NCBI GenBank assembly: GCA_026416715.1
Contig: JAOAEQ010000006.1
Coordinates: 74,061-138,060 of the forward strand
From: a bacterium
Lineage (GTDB): Bacteria > UBP4 > UBA4092 > JAOAEQ01
Direction: 5' to 3'
Length of the DNA: 64,000 nucleotides
The translations under genes and the position numbers were made by a program. Below are positions 44,513-52,827 of the stretch, one piece after another. The notes beneath the pieces are model-generated. The model ran no database searches. It was not told the DNA's origin and was given only the letters and a program-made list of their open reading frames with translations. The stretch's first letter is position 1. Each line of letters opens with the position of its first letter.

Positions 44513-44953
44513 AAATATTATCCTCCAAAAAAATATTCAAATCTTTATAACCTAATATTTGTAATAATAAATATACCTGTTAATTTGTGGATAGGTCAAG
44601 CAATAATATATAAATATATCATTATTTTCTGTGGATTAGCTATGAATTATTCTATTATTTCTATCCAGAGTGATTAACAGTTATTTTTAACGTAATAATC
44701 TTATTTCTATTATTCACTTATCAACAAACTTATCCACAAATAAATTGTGGATAAGTTAATAAACTATTATAATATATAGAGTTAATTACTTAATAGACAA
44801 TTTTATCGACCTGGGTGATACAATAAAACATTCATAAATTGTAGGTATATTTACCCTTGAGAAAACTAATAATTTATCCACATATCCACATACTTATCCA
44901 CAGGAAATCAATTTTTTATACATAACTGAATTAGGATAAGTTATCCCATTTTT
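44513..44953. other. oriC: candidate chromosomal replication origin (oriC)
   Basis: An A/T-rich gap of 441 bp between dnaN and a divergent gene. Perfect DnaA boxes (TTATCCACA or complement): 44730-44738 (+), 44746-44754 (-), 44874-44882 (+), 44894-44902 (+). One-mismatch boxes: 44586-44594 (-), 44630-44638 (-), 44718-44726 (+), 44882-44890 (+). The boxes at 44718, 44730 and 44746 form one cluster and those at 44874, 44882 and 44894 another. A/T-only stretches at about 44600-44628 and 44761-44795 are candidate unwinding elements. Gene direction changes here from leftward to rightward. Together this is strong for oriC, but initiation has not been shown. Confidence 0.85.
44570..44599 (-). promoter_or_regulatory. 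dnaN promoter overlapping a DnaA-box variant
   Basis: Minus strand: TTGACC (44599-44594), an 18-bp spacer and TATATT (44575-44570). A one-mismatch DnaA box (44586-44594) occupies the spacer next to the -35 element, so DnaA binding there could repress or tune dnaN. Confidence 0.55.
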
Positions 44954-47053
44954 ATGAGTATTTATACTCAAATTAAATCATTTTTATTTATCCTTCTTAT
45001 CTGTTGGTCAATTTTTATTGTTAGTTATTTTTATTATACCAATCTAGCGTTACTATATCTCTATATTAAGCTAGTAAAAATCATTATTTCCGGAGATTAT
45101 TACATTAATTTCAATAATATTTACTGGAAAGAAATATGGTTAGCAATCATCGGAATACTATTTTATACTTTTCCATTAACAATTATCTTTAAAGAAAAAA
45201 AGAAAAAAATATCTCCTCGCGCAATCACAATATCTTTCATCATCGGATTAGGAACGATTTCTGTTATTCTTGAATTATTAGGTATATTTCATTTTCTCCA
45301 TCGAAAAATTATTATCCTGGTATATCTTGTTCTCATTCTACTCTTTTTGCTCACCGCTAAAAAAAGAAAAACCACTATCTATTTTTCACAACTGACAGAA
45401 CAACTCGTAACCCATAAAATTTTCTATTCCTGTTGTCTCATCCTTATAATTTTAATAACTTCATTTACATTTTATCACGCATTGTTTTATCCGGAAACAT
45501 ACTGGGATTCGCTTATCTACTATCTTCATTATGGAAAAATGATATTTGAACAGAACGGTTTTCCGACGAGGGTATGCGCTCAAGTCGGACTCGGGCTTGG
45601 TGCAAACTATCCGCATTTATTCCCACTCATCGGAGGAACCTTATCGATTCTCTTTGGCGGATACTCCGATATCTTCGGTCAATTTATCGCGCCATTTGCC
45701 GGATTACTCGCAACGATTTTACTCTATTTTATTGCTCGAGAATTATTCCAATCGAAACTCGTTGCGATAACCACCGCGTTGTTATTTCGTAGCGTTCCGT
45801 TCGGTATAGCGTATTTCACCTATGCGACCGACTATGCGCTCGTTATGCTATTCACCGCAGGGTTCCTCTATACTTCCTTACAATATTTGCATACACGAAA
45901 GCAAACTTGGCTCTGGATAACTGGATTTATTGCTGCCATCCAGACCCATATCAATTATCTCGGCTGGATATTTTTCCCAGTGTTCGTATTGCTTTTGTTC
46001 CTGTCGAAAGAAAACATAAAAACGGTGTGTCTGGTTCTCTTGTTTTCTATACTGATCGCTATCCCGTGGTATCTTCGCAATTGGCTGGTTACCGGCAATC
46101 CAGTCTATGCATTCTTTCCCGAAATTTTCGGTGGCAAATATATTAATCGAGAAGTGCTTGCTTCTTGCTACCACGAATGGCGCGCTAACGGTATTGGCGT
46201 TCCCGGAGAAACAGTATTCAACCGAATTCTGTATACTCCGCAATTCTTTTTTTCCGACTGGCGATTCGCTCCGGTATTATTCGGGTTCGCGATACCAGGG
46301 ATTATCTTGGGATTGATACATAATCGGAACCGAACAGGTACCACTGCGAGTCGCGATAATCACTTTATTTATATTATAGTAACAGTTCTGGTTTTGGGCT
46401 TGGTCTACCATATAATAATTTCGCCATTCTATTTATATCAAATAGTATTTATTATTCCAGCAATTGCACTTCTATCTGGATATTTTGTTCGAGAAATTAG
46501 CGAAGAACCGAAGGCATACCCCCAATTGATTCTCGTTAGGAAAATCAGCAAAAAAATAGGGTTTATATTAGTTATTTTAGTTGGACTCGTTCCCGGACTT
46601 GCTATGAGCATCATGGGACATAAATATGCGAATCCCAATTTGATAGCCTTCCAACATCCAGGAATAAATCACCTGCAGTTTATGGAACTCGTTTATGGTG
46701 ATGCGGTTCCGCTCTGGCAATATATCAATAAGAACTTAAAAAATACGAAACTGTTAACCCATGATAACCGATACCATATGTATGATGATAGCATCACCAT
46801 CGTGCATCTGGATGATTGGGATATCCAGCACCTCTATACCGTTTCTAATATAGAAGATAAGCTGGATAAATTGCAACAGTTAGGTATCCAATATTACCTT
46901 TTTATCCCAAACGAAAGAAACCATCCGATTGTCAGCCGGCTTAATCTTCAGGAGCTTATCGATCATAACTATCTAATAGAAATATATCGTTCTGGTGAAC
47001 ATATTCTCTATCAATTCAACTATGCTCTTTTGGGAAAAAATAAAAAACTATAA
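44954..47053 (+). CDS. GT39/ArnT-like polytopic membrane protein
   Basis: 699 residues with 12 to 13 membrane helices. After the fourth helix the segment ETYWDSLIYYLHYGKMIFEQNGF has the acidic and aromatic loop of GT-C glycosyltransferases. SILIAIPWYLRNWLVTGNPV parallels the paralogue at 41020-43269. A hydrophilic C-terminal part (about 590-699) ends the protein. It likely uses polyprenyl-phosphate sugars at the outer face of the inner membrane. The next gene overlaps its end. The start is the first ATG after the origin; no Shine-Dalgarno is clear. Confidence 0.7.
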   Translation: MSIYTQIKSFLFILLICWSIFIVSYFYYTNLALLYLYIKLVKIIISGDYYINFNNIYWKEIWLAIIGILFYTFPLTIIFKEKKKKISPRAITISFIIGLGTISVILELLGIFHFLHRKIIILVYLVLILLFLLTAKKRKTTIYFSQLTEQLVTHKIFYSCCLILIILITSFTFYHALFYPETYWDSLIYYLHYGKMIFEQNGFPTRVCAQVGLGLGANYPHLFPLIGGTLSILFGGYSDIFGQFIAPFAGLLATILLYFIARELFQSKLVAITTALLFRSVPFGIAYFTYATDYALVMLFTAGFLYTSLQYLHTRKQTWLWITGFIAAIQTHINYLGWIFFPVFVLLLFLSKENIKTVCLVLLFSILIAIPWYLRNWLVTGNPVYAFFPEIFGGKYINREVLASCYHEWRANGIGVPGETVFNRILYTPQFFFSDWRFAPVLFGFAIPGIILGLIHNRNRTGTTASRDNHFIYIIVTVLVLGLVYHIIISPFYLYQIVFIIPAIALLSGYFVREISEEPKAYPQLILVRKISKKIGFILVILVGLVPGLAMSIMGHKYANPNLIAFQHPGINHLQFMELVYGDAVPLWQYINKNLKNTKLLTHDNRYHMYDDSITIVHLDDWDIQHLYTVSNIEDKLDKLQQLGIQYYLFIPNERNHPIVSRLNLQELIDHNYLIEIYRSGEHILYQFNYALLGKNKKL

Positions 47054-48299
47054 AGCTACACCATATCTCATTTCTTTGGCTTACTTGCTTTGCTGTTGGC
47101 TATTTCGTTCCTATGAACTCGATGGCGGTGATAGCGACCAATGGATGCGTGAAACGGAGGGAGGAATTTGGTTCCGCAAACGAGAAATGTTATCCTTTTT
47201 TATGTTTCAGGCAGTCTATCAAATTACTAACCGGTTATGGCATTGGGACGGAAGGTTAACCATTAATCTCGTTAGTTGTTTAGCGGGAGCAATCTTTATC
47301 TTTTTCCTGTATAAACTCTGCATCCAATTAAAAAAAGGATGGATTCCCTTTTCGCTGGTTATGACTACGGGGATGACGGTATTGTTTTTCGGGCATATTG
47401 AAACCTATGCCCAAGTGGTTGCAGCAAGTATGGTTTTTTTCTACTATCTAATTCAGTATCTTGAACATCGTGTTGATGCGCGATATCCAGCATTTTTCTA
47501 TTCCCTAGCGGCGATGTTCCACCTGCAAGCTAGTTTATTATTCCCGGTTATCCCGGTAGCGTGGTATCTGAATGGGCGTAAGAAACAAGACATTATCCAT
47601 TGGATATTCGGCTTGCTTCCGTTTGGGTTATTCTGGCTAGCGATTCGTTTGGGTATCGGAGAAGGAGAATTATTTAACAATATCTATTGGGTAACGTTTA
47701 CCCCGAGACCTGACCGACAAGAACCATATTGGTTGTTTAGTAGAACGCATGTATATGAGTTTGTCTGGTTTTTATATCGAATTGCGGCGATAACTACGCC
47801 AATGTTAATTGTCTTGGTATATAAGTTTCGAAAGAAAATAGTTAACGAACCAACATTAACGGTGTTACTGATAGCATCCATCATCTTATTCGTGTTTATG
47901 TTTTTCTATTACCCGCATAAAAGTTTTGCAGATTGGGATTTATTCTCCCTCTATGGATTACCGAGTACATTATTAGTTGGCTATTTACTCCTGCGCGTTA
48001 ACCGAGCGAAAGAAATTACCGTTATTCTGCTTGTAATTTCATTAGGGGTTATTTCGCCAATTATTATTAAGCGAGCGAAACTAGGCCAGCGCGGGACAGG
48101 AACAATTATTATTAAGAATGTCCCGGAAGAAGCAATAGTGTTATTAGATGATTATTTAAAGAAACCGGAAATATATTACGTGTTGCAAGGGAAACATACA
48201 GTTCGGGTATTAAACCCGCCAAAACAGTTTAAACAGGAAATTGAAGTTATCCCGAACCAGACGGTTGTGATAGAATATCCGTTCAAAGAAAAGGAATAG
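47022..48299 (+). CDS. polytopic membrane protein with C-terminal PEGA-like tail
   Basis: 425 residues from the ATG at 47022; a GTG at 46995 is also in frame. It overlaps the 3' end of the previous gene by 32 bp, which suggests translational coupling. About nine membrane helices, with a Glu-Leu-Asp-Gly-Gly-Asp-Ser loop after the first, resemble GT-C type proteins, but the family is not certain. The last 65 residues leave the membrane: EEAIVLLDDYLKKP, a GKHTVRVLNP turn and VVIEYPF are like a PEGA beta-sandwich. It probably works with the upstream GT39-like protein. Confidence 0.6.
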   Translation: MLFWEKIKNYKATPYLISLAYLLCCWLFRSYELDGGDSDQWMRETEGGIWFRKREMLSFFMFQAVYQITNRLWHWDGRLTINLVSCLAGAIFIFFLYKLCIQLKKGWIPFSLVMTTGMTVLFFGHIETYAQVVAASMVFFYYLIQYLEHRVDARYPAFFYSLAAMFHLQASLLFPVIPVAWYLNGRKKQDIIHWIFGLLPFGLFWLAIRLGIGEGELFNNIYWVTFTPRPDRQEPYWLFSRTHVYEFVWFLYRIAAITTPMLIVLVYKFRKKIVNEPTLTVLLIASIILFVFMFFYYPHKSFADWDLFSLYGLPSTLLVGYLLLRVNRAKEITVILLVISLGVISPIIIKRAKLGQRGTGTIIIKNVPEEAIVLLDDYLKKPEIYYVLQGKHTVRVLNPPKQFKQEIEVIPNQTVVIEYPFKEKE

Positions 48300-48383
48300 A
48301 TAACCTACAGATATACAAAGTTCTGCATAGCGCATGGATACTCTTGAGTTAGTGCTAATGACTCTGTCGGTAATGGATAGGTT

Positions 48384-49739
48384 ATGACGAAACGCATTTT
48401 TCCTTCAGGATTCCTTTGGGGAACCGCAACAGCGGCATATCAAATTGAAGGGGCGTATAATGAAGATGGTAAAGGTGAATCTATCTGGGATCGGTTTTCG
48501 CATACGCCTGGAACGATTTCTCAGTTTCAGAACGGAGATATCGCCTGTGACCATTATCATCGCTGGCAAGAAGATATCGAGTTAATGGCAGGACTTCACT
48601 TGAACGCTTATCGGTTTTCAGTTGCCTGGCCGCGAATTTTCCCAGACGGCAGAGGGAATGTTCCGAATGAAAAAGGGTTAGCGTTTTATAACCGATTAGT
48701 TGATGCGTTGTTAGCTAAACACATCCAGCCAGTAGTAACCTTATATCATTGGGATTTACCGCAAGCACTTGAAGACCAGGGTGGTTGGCTGAACCCCGAT
48801 ACGTCGCATTACTTTGCGGATTATGCGCAGGTGATGTTTAAATCCCTTGGTGATCGAGTTGCATTATGGATAACATTAAACGAACCGTGGGTAAGTGCGT
48901 TTGTCGGATATCAAAATGGAATCCATGCTCCGGGTAAAAGAGATGCTAAAGGTTCGTTTATTGCGGCGCATCATTTATTATTAGCGCATGGTTTAGCGGT
49001 TCGCAGTTATCGGGAAAGCCAAACTTGCGGGCGAATTGGGATAACGTTAAATTTCACCCCGATGTATCCTGCTTCGAATAAAACCGAAGACCAAGCAGCA
49101 GCGATACGGAACGATGGATATGTTAATCGATGGTTTTTAGATGCGATTGTGAGGGGACAATATCCACAGGATGTATGGGACTGGTTTATGAAAAAGGGAT
49201 GGTTGTTTTCACTTAATCCGGAAGATATGAAAATTATCAGTCTGCCAATAGATTTTCTCGGGGTAAACTATTATACGCGGGGAATCATCGCTGCGGATCC
49301 CAACAATCCGTTTCTTGGTGCTAAAAGTATCTTGGGTTCGGGGAAACGGAGCGCTATGGGTTGGGAAATGTATCCGCTTGGGCTATATGACCTATTACTG
49401 CGGTTATGGAAAGAATATATGGCACCAATGCAAAAACCACTATACGTTACCGAGAATGGCGTAGCGGTTGACGATAACCTTAAAAAGGGTAAGGTGCATG
49501 ATACGAAACGAATCCAATATCTCCAAGCACATATCGAACAAGTATTTAAAGCGATTCAAGCCGGAGTAAACGTTCGTGGATATTTCGTCTGGTCGCTTCT
49601 GGATAATTTTGAATGGGCGCAGGGATATAGTAAACGATTTGGCATCGTTTATACCGACTACCCAACCCAAAAACGCATTATTAAATCAAGCGGATATTTC
49701 TATAAACAGGTTTGCGAAGAGAACGGATTGGTGCAATAA
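48384..49739 (+). CDS. bglA: beta-glucosidase/6-phospho-beta-glucosidase, GH1
   Basis: 451 residues, the usual GH1 length, no signal peptide. The N-terminal FPSGFLWGTATAAYQIEG is the family signature. The acid/base Glu167 lies in TLNEPW and the nucleophile Glu357 in VTENG. YRFSVAWPRI and WSLLDNFEWAQGY, with sugar-binding Trp and Glu, are intact. It hydrolyses beta-linked glucosides or galactosides in the cytoplasm by retention. No PTS gene is near, which favours a non-phosphorylated substrate. It converges on the amidase gene. Confidence 0.95.
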   Translation: MTKRIFPSGFLWGTATAAYQIEGAYNEDGKGESIWDRFSHTPGTISQFQNGDIACDHYHRWQEDIELMAGLHLNAYRFSVAWPRIFPDGRGNVPNEKGLAFYNRLVDALLAKHIQPVVTLYHWDLPQALEDQGGWLNPDTSHYFADYAQVMFKSLGDRVALWITLNEPWVSAFVGYQNGIHAPGKRDAKGSFIAAHHLLLAHGLAVRSYRESQTCGRIGITLNFTPMYPASNKTEDQAAAIRNDGYVNRWFLDAIVRGQYPQDVWDWFMKKGWLFSLNPEDMKIISLPIDFLGVNYYTRGIIAADPNNPFLGAKSILGSGKRSAMGWEMYPLGLYDLLLRLWKEYMAPMQKPLYVTENGVAVDDNLKKGKVHDTKRIQYLQAHIEQVFKAIQAGVNVRGYFVWSLLDNFEWAQGYSKRFGIVYTDYPTQKRIIKSSGYFYKQVCEENGLVQ

Positions 49740-49798
49740 TGCAATAGAAAATATATTAGCGGAAAACCACGACTCGTTAAACACCACCAATATTAGTT

Positions 49799-51367
49799 CT
49801 AAGGAATTCTATTTAGTGAAAAATTGATAAACTTCGTTTTGTTCGGCTCAACGGTTATCCAGAGTTTTATCGGCTGATATCCATCAGCACTAACCAGCAG
49901 CGATTGTTCACCAGCAGCAATTTCATCAAGGATATATCTACCGTCGCGATAGGTCAACGTGGTCGGATGGTCAACCATCGAAGTTATTTCTATTTTTGCG
50001 TTTTCAATCGGACGTGCGCGTTGCGCATCGGTAACTACGCCGGTTAATAATCCCCATTTGGTTATATCAAATTTTAAACTTGATACCGCCGTTCGTTGAC
50101 CGGATCTGGCTGTGAGAATAACGTCTGCGGCAACCGTCGTTGACCGGATATATCCCACCGCAACGCCATTCAGTGTACTTATGGTCGTATAAACCAATGA
50201 TCCGTTATCTGCGGTTAGTTCGATTATGGTTCCATCAGCGACTGGGTCACCAGCTTCATCTTTCGCAGTAATAAGAATCGCGGCTAGAGATTCGCCATCA
50301 GCTGGGATCAGCCACGGGATAATTTTCATTGATAAATCATTTACTGGCGGTGCAACCTGAAAAACATACTTTACCGGATATACATTCGTTTTATGCAGAT
50401 TCATATATACGGGTTGGAGCGTATGGTAATTATTCGCAAGTGGGGTTAACGGTTTTGCGGTAGCAATAGCGCTGGTTGCGTCATACGTTGGAATAATCCG
50501 CGTAGTATCAAGTTTGAAAAAGAGACTGCTTGGAATAATTTCCTTCCCACCAAGCCCGTCAGTAATCTGGACTTTTAATTCCGGAGTGCGGTCAGCGATA
50601 ATCGCTGGCGGAGAAAGAATCGTTGCTTTCGGGATACCGGAAAAGAAAAATTTCGCTAACCCGATAAAATACCCATACGCTTCCCGTTTATTATAGTCTG
50701 GGTCGGCGAGTCGCTGTTCTTCTTCCGGATTCGAATGAAACGAAGCTTCAACCAACGCAGCAGGGATTTTGGTGTTCCGTAACACCGCAAATCCTGCTCC
50801 GGGATAAATCGAATAATCGGTTCGTAACGGTCGCGGGGTTACCTGCGGGAGGTTGAGTGTATTTGCGATTCCATCCTGGAGATATCGCGCTAAATCCAGG
50901 TTGATGAGTTCATAATCTGGGTCAGCATGATACCACGTGGTTGTATAATTAACCTTCGGATTAGATACCGCATTATGATGCATGCTAACGAAAAACTCTG
51001 CACCACAGGTGTTCGCGAAATAACTCCGTTCATTCAATCCAACGAAATAATCTGCGGTACGGGTCATATATACCTGGGCGCCGCTTTGTTCAAGAAATTC
51101 ACGGAGATACTGCGCTACCCGAAGATTCACCTCCGCTTCCCGAACACCGGTCGGCCCGCGTTTATAATTTTTTACTTCTGCATCACCACCATGACCAGGA
51201 TCGAGGCAAATCTTCTGCCCTTTCAACGACGAGGCATACAGCGGTATCGGATACGACGGAAGACCGAGCGTAGAGATTACCGGCGGTTCTTTTTTTATTT
51301 GCACGCGTGCACAGCCTGCAAACACTACCCCGATAATTAAACCTATTACCCCGATTTTACGAAACAT
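49799..51367 (-). CDS. N-acetylmuramoyl-L-alanine amidase lipoprotein with Ig-like and carboxypeptidase-regulatory-like domains
   Basis: 522 residues. A signal with lipobox FAGC (Cys19) predicts a lipid anchor. The Amidase_3 domain (about 50-240) has the zinc ligands His59 (DPGHGG), Glu77 and His130 or His131 (SMHHNA), and the catalytic Glu207 in VEASF. The second part includes an invasin/Big_1-like domain (about 355-430, ILITAKDEAGDPVADGT, LTADNG) and a C-terminal carboxypeptidase-regulatory-like beta-sandwich (about 435-522). It would cleave the lactyl-peptide bond of peptidoglycan in the periplasm; the extra domains may place it at the wall. It is the only leftward gene right of the origin. 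Confidence 0.9.
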   Translation of the reverse strand: MFRKIGVIGLIIGVVFAGCARVQIKKEPPVISTLGLPSYPIPLYASSLKGQKICLDPGHGGDAEVKNYKRGPTGVREAEVNLRVAQYLREFLEQSGAQVYMTRTADYFVGLNERSYFANTCGAEFFVSMHHNAVSNPKVNYTTTWYHADPDYELINLDLARYLQDGIANTLNLPQVTPRPLRTDYSIYPGAGFAVLRNTKIPAALVEASFHSNPEEEQRLADPDYNKREAYGYFIGLAKFFFSGIPKATILSPPAIIADRTPELKVQITDGLGGKEIIPSSLFFKLDTTRIIPTYDATSAIATAKPLTPLANNYHTLQPVYMNLHKTNVYPVKYVFQVAPPVNDLSMKIIPWLIPADGESLAAILITAKDEAGDPVADGTIIELTADNGSLVYTTISTLNGVAVGYIRSTTVAADVILTARSGQRTAVSSLKFDITKWGLLTGVVTDAQRARPIENAKIEITSMVDHPTTLTYRDGRYILDEIAAGEQSLLVSADGYQPIKLWITVEPNKTKFINFSLNRIP

Positions 51368-51689
51368 ACTCTATAACCTCCCTTAAAACGAAAAAGCAAC
51401 CGAATCAAAAATGATACAATGGTTGTTTTCGTTCAACCATTTTGTTTTTGTAACAATTTAGTTATTCTAGCATACTTTCTATTTGACGAAAACCAGATTA
51501 AGGATTATTATTATTTGCTATGGTTTATATTAAAGGAAAAAATAACTATGGTTAAGGATTATTAAATTAGGGAGAAAGAATAAACTGTTCTGCAAAAGCG
51601 GAAATTAGTTATAGCGATAACCGATGACCTAAAACTTTTTACTGTCAAAAAAAATCAAAAATGACAATACTATAGAAAGGAAACAGCGG
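51368..51689. other. divergent intergenic region between amidase and URO-D genes
   Basis: 322 bp. A hairpin with ATGGTTG/CAACCAT arms lies at about 51418-51448 with T-rich flanks. A plus-strand promoter candidate is at 51483-51511. AAAGGAAAC precedes the ATG at 51690. No other feature was recognised. Confidence 0.5.
51483..51511 (+). promoter_or_regulatory. sigma70-type promoter for the URO-D/GH2 genes
   Basis: TTGACG (51483-51488), a 17-bp spacer and TATTAT (51506-51511), about 180 bp before the ATG at 51690. Confidence 0.4.
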
Positions 51690-52778
51690 ATGAAAAGTCA
51701 ACTCGAACGGTTTAAGGCAACGGTAGCACATCAGGTACATAACGAATACCTGTTCTATGCTGAATTTACTTCCGATTTGAAACGACGTATTCGGCAACAG
51801 CTTGGTATAGAAGAAGAGATTGACCTGCAAGAATATTTCGGGATGTTTAAGCCGATACCAGTGGTTCCGAAACCGCCGGAGAATTATATCCCGCCGGATT
51901 ACAGTCGATACTATGCCGGGCTGGACATCCCAGCGAACGCGAAAATCGATGCTAACGGTGTGCTCCATATTCCAGGAAGTATGTATCATTTCACACGGTA
52001 TATTAGCCCATTGCGGAATGCAACTAAATTCGAAGAGATAGAATCGTTTCCCTATCCGAATATTGATGGTTATGTTGAATCGAATATGGCAAATGAAGTT
52101 AAAACCGCCCATGCACATGGGAAAGTAGCATCATGCTGGGTTGGGCATATGTATGAAGATGCGTGGCAGATTCGTGGGTATGAAGAGTTCCTGATGGATA
52201 TGGTTACGCAACCGGCGTGGAGCGAATATATTCTCGACCGGATTATGGAACGAAATAAGCAAGTAGCGATTGCCGGCGCGAATGCAGGGGTTGATTTCCT
52301 TCATACTGGCGATGATGTCGCGAACCAACGAACCCTGATGTTTTCGCTAGAACTTTGGCGTCGGTTCATGAAACCACGTTGGGCAGAAGTTTTTGCTGCC
52401 GCTAAATCTATTAAACCGGATATCCAGATTAAGTATCATAGCGACGGAAATATCGAAATGATTATTCCAGAACTGATAGAAATTGGGGTAACGATACTTA
52501 ATCCGATACAACCGGAATGTTTAAATCCAATAGAAGTCAAACGGAAATACGGAACGCAAGTGGTTCTTGATGGAACGCTTGGAACGCAGACGATATTTCC
52601 ATTCGGGACACCGGATGATGTTCGGAAAGTTGTTCAAGAGAACATTCACACCCTCGGGTATGACGGTGCGTTAATTCTCGCGCCAACCCATATCCTTGAA
52701 CCGGAGGTACCCATAGAGAATATAATCGCGTTTATTCATGCGGTTACCGAATATTCGATAATCAATGCAAAAAGCTAA
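51690..52778 (+). CDS. uroporphyrinogen decarboxylase (URO-D) family protein, probably methyltransferase-type
   Basis: 362 residues. The fold-level signs are the ADD-like FLHTGDDVANQR near residue 210, the KYHSDGNIEMIIPELIEIGVTILNP segment near 250-275 and the C-terminal ILAPTHILEPEVPIENI. These occur in URO-D superfamily members that act as corrinoid or thiol methyltransferases and in sugar-gene clusters, not in HemE. The basic N-terminus RPDYSxxxP of HemE is absent. The substrate is unknown. It lies 49 bp upstream of the GH2 gene on the same strand, so the two are probably co-transcribed. Confidence 0.8.
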   Translation: MKSQLERFKATVAHQVHNEYLFYAEFTSDLKRRIRQQLGIEEEIDLQEYFGMFKPIPVVPKPPENYIPPDYSRYYAGLDIPANAKIDANGVLHIPGSMYHFTRYISPLRNATKFEEIESFPYPNIDGYVESNMANEVKTAHAHGKVASCWVGHMYEDAWQIRGYEEFLMDMVTQPAWSEYILDRIMERNKQVAIAGANAGVDFLHTGDDVANQRTLMFSLELWRRFMKPRWAEVFAAAKSIKPDIQIKYHSDGNIEMIIPELIEIGVTILNPIQPECLNPIEVKRKYGTQVVLDGTLGTQTIFPFGTPDDVRKVVQENIHTLGYDGALILAPTHILEPEVPIENIIAFIHAVTEYSIINAKS

Positions 52779-52827
52779 TGCTAGTGTATAATGAAGAATA
52801 ACGAAAAATAGTTAAGAGGATTAAGTC

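Noticed and set aside
51418-51448. intrinsic terminator on the plus strand
   Set aside because: The hairpin and T-rich flank are there, but no plus-strand gene ends upstream, so a termination role has no obvious transcript.
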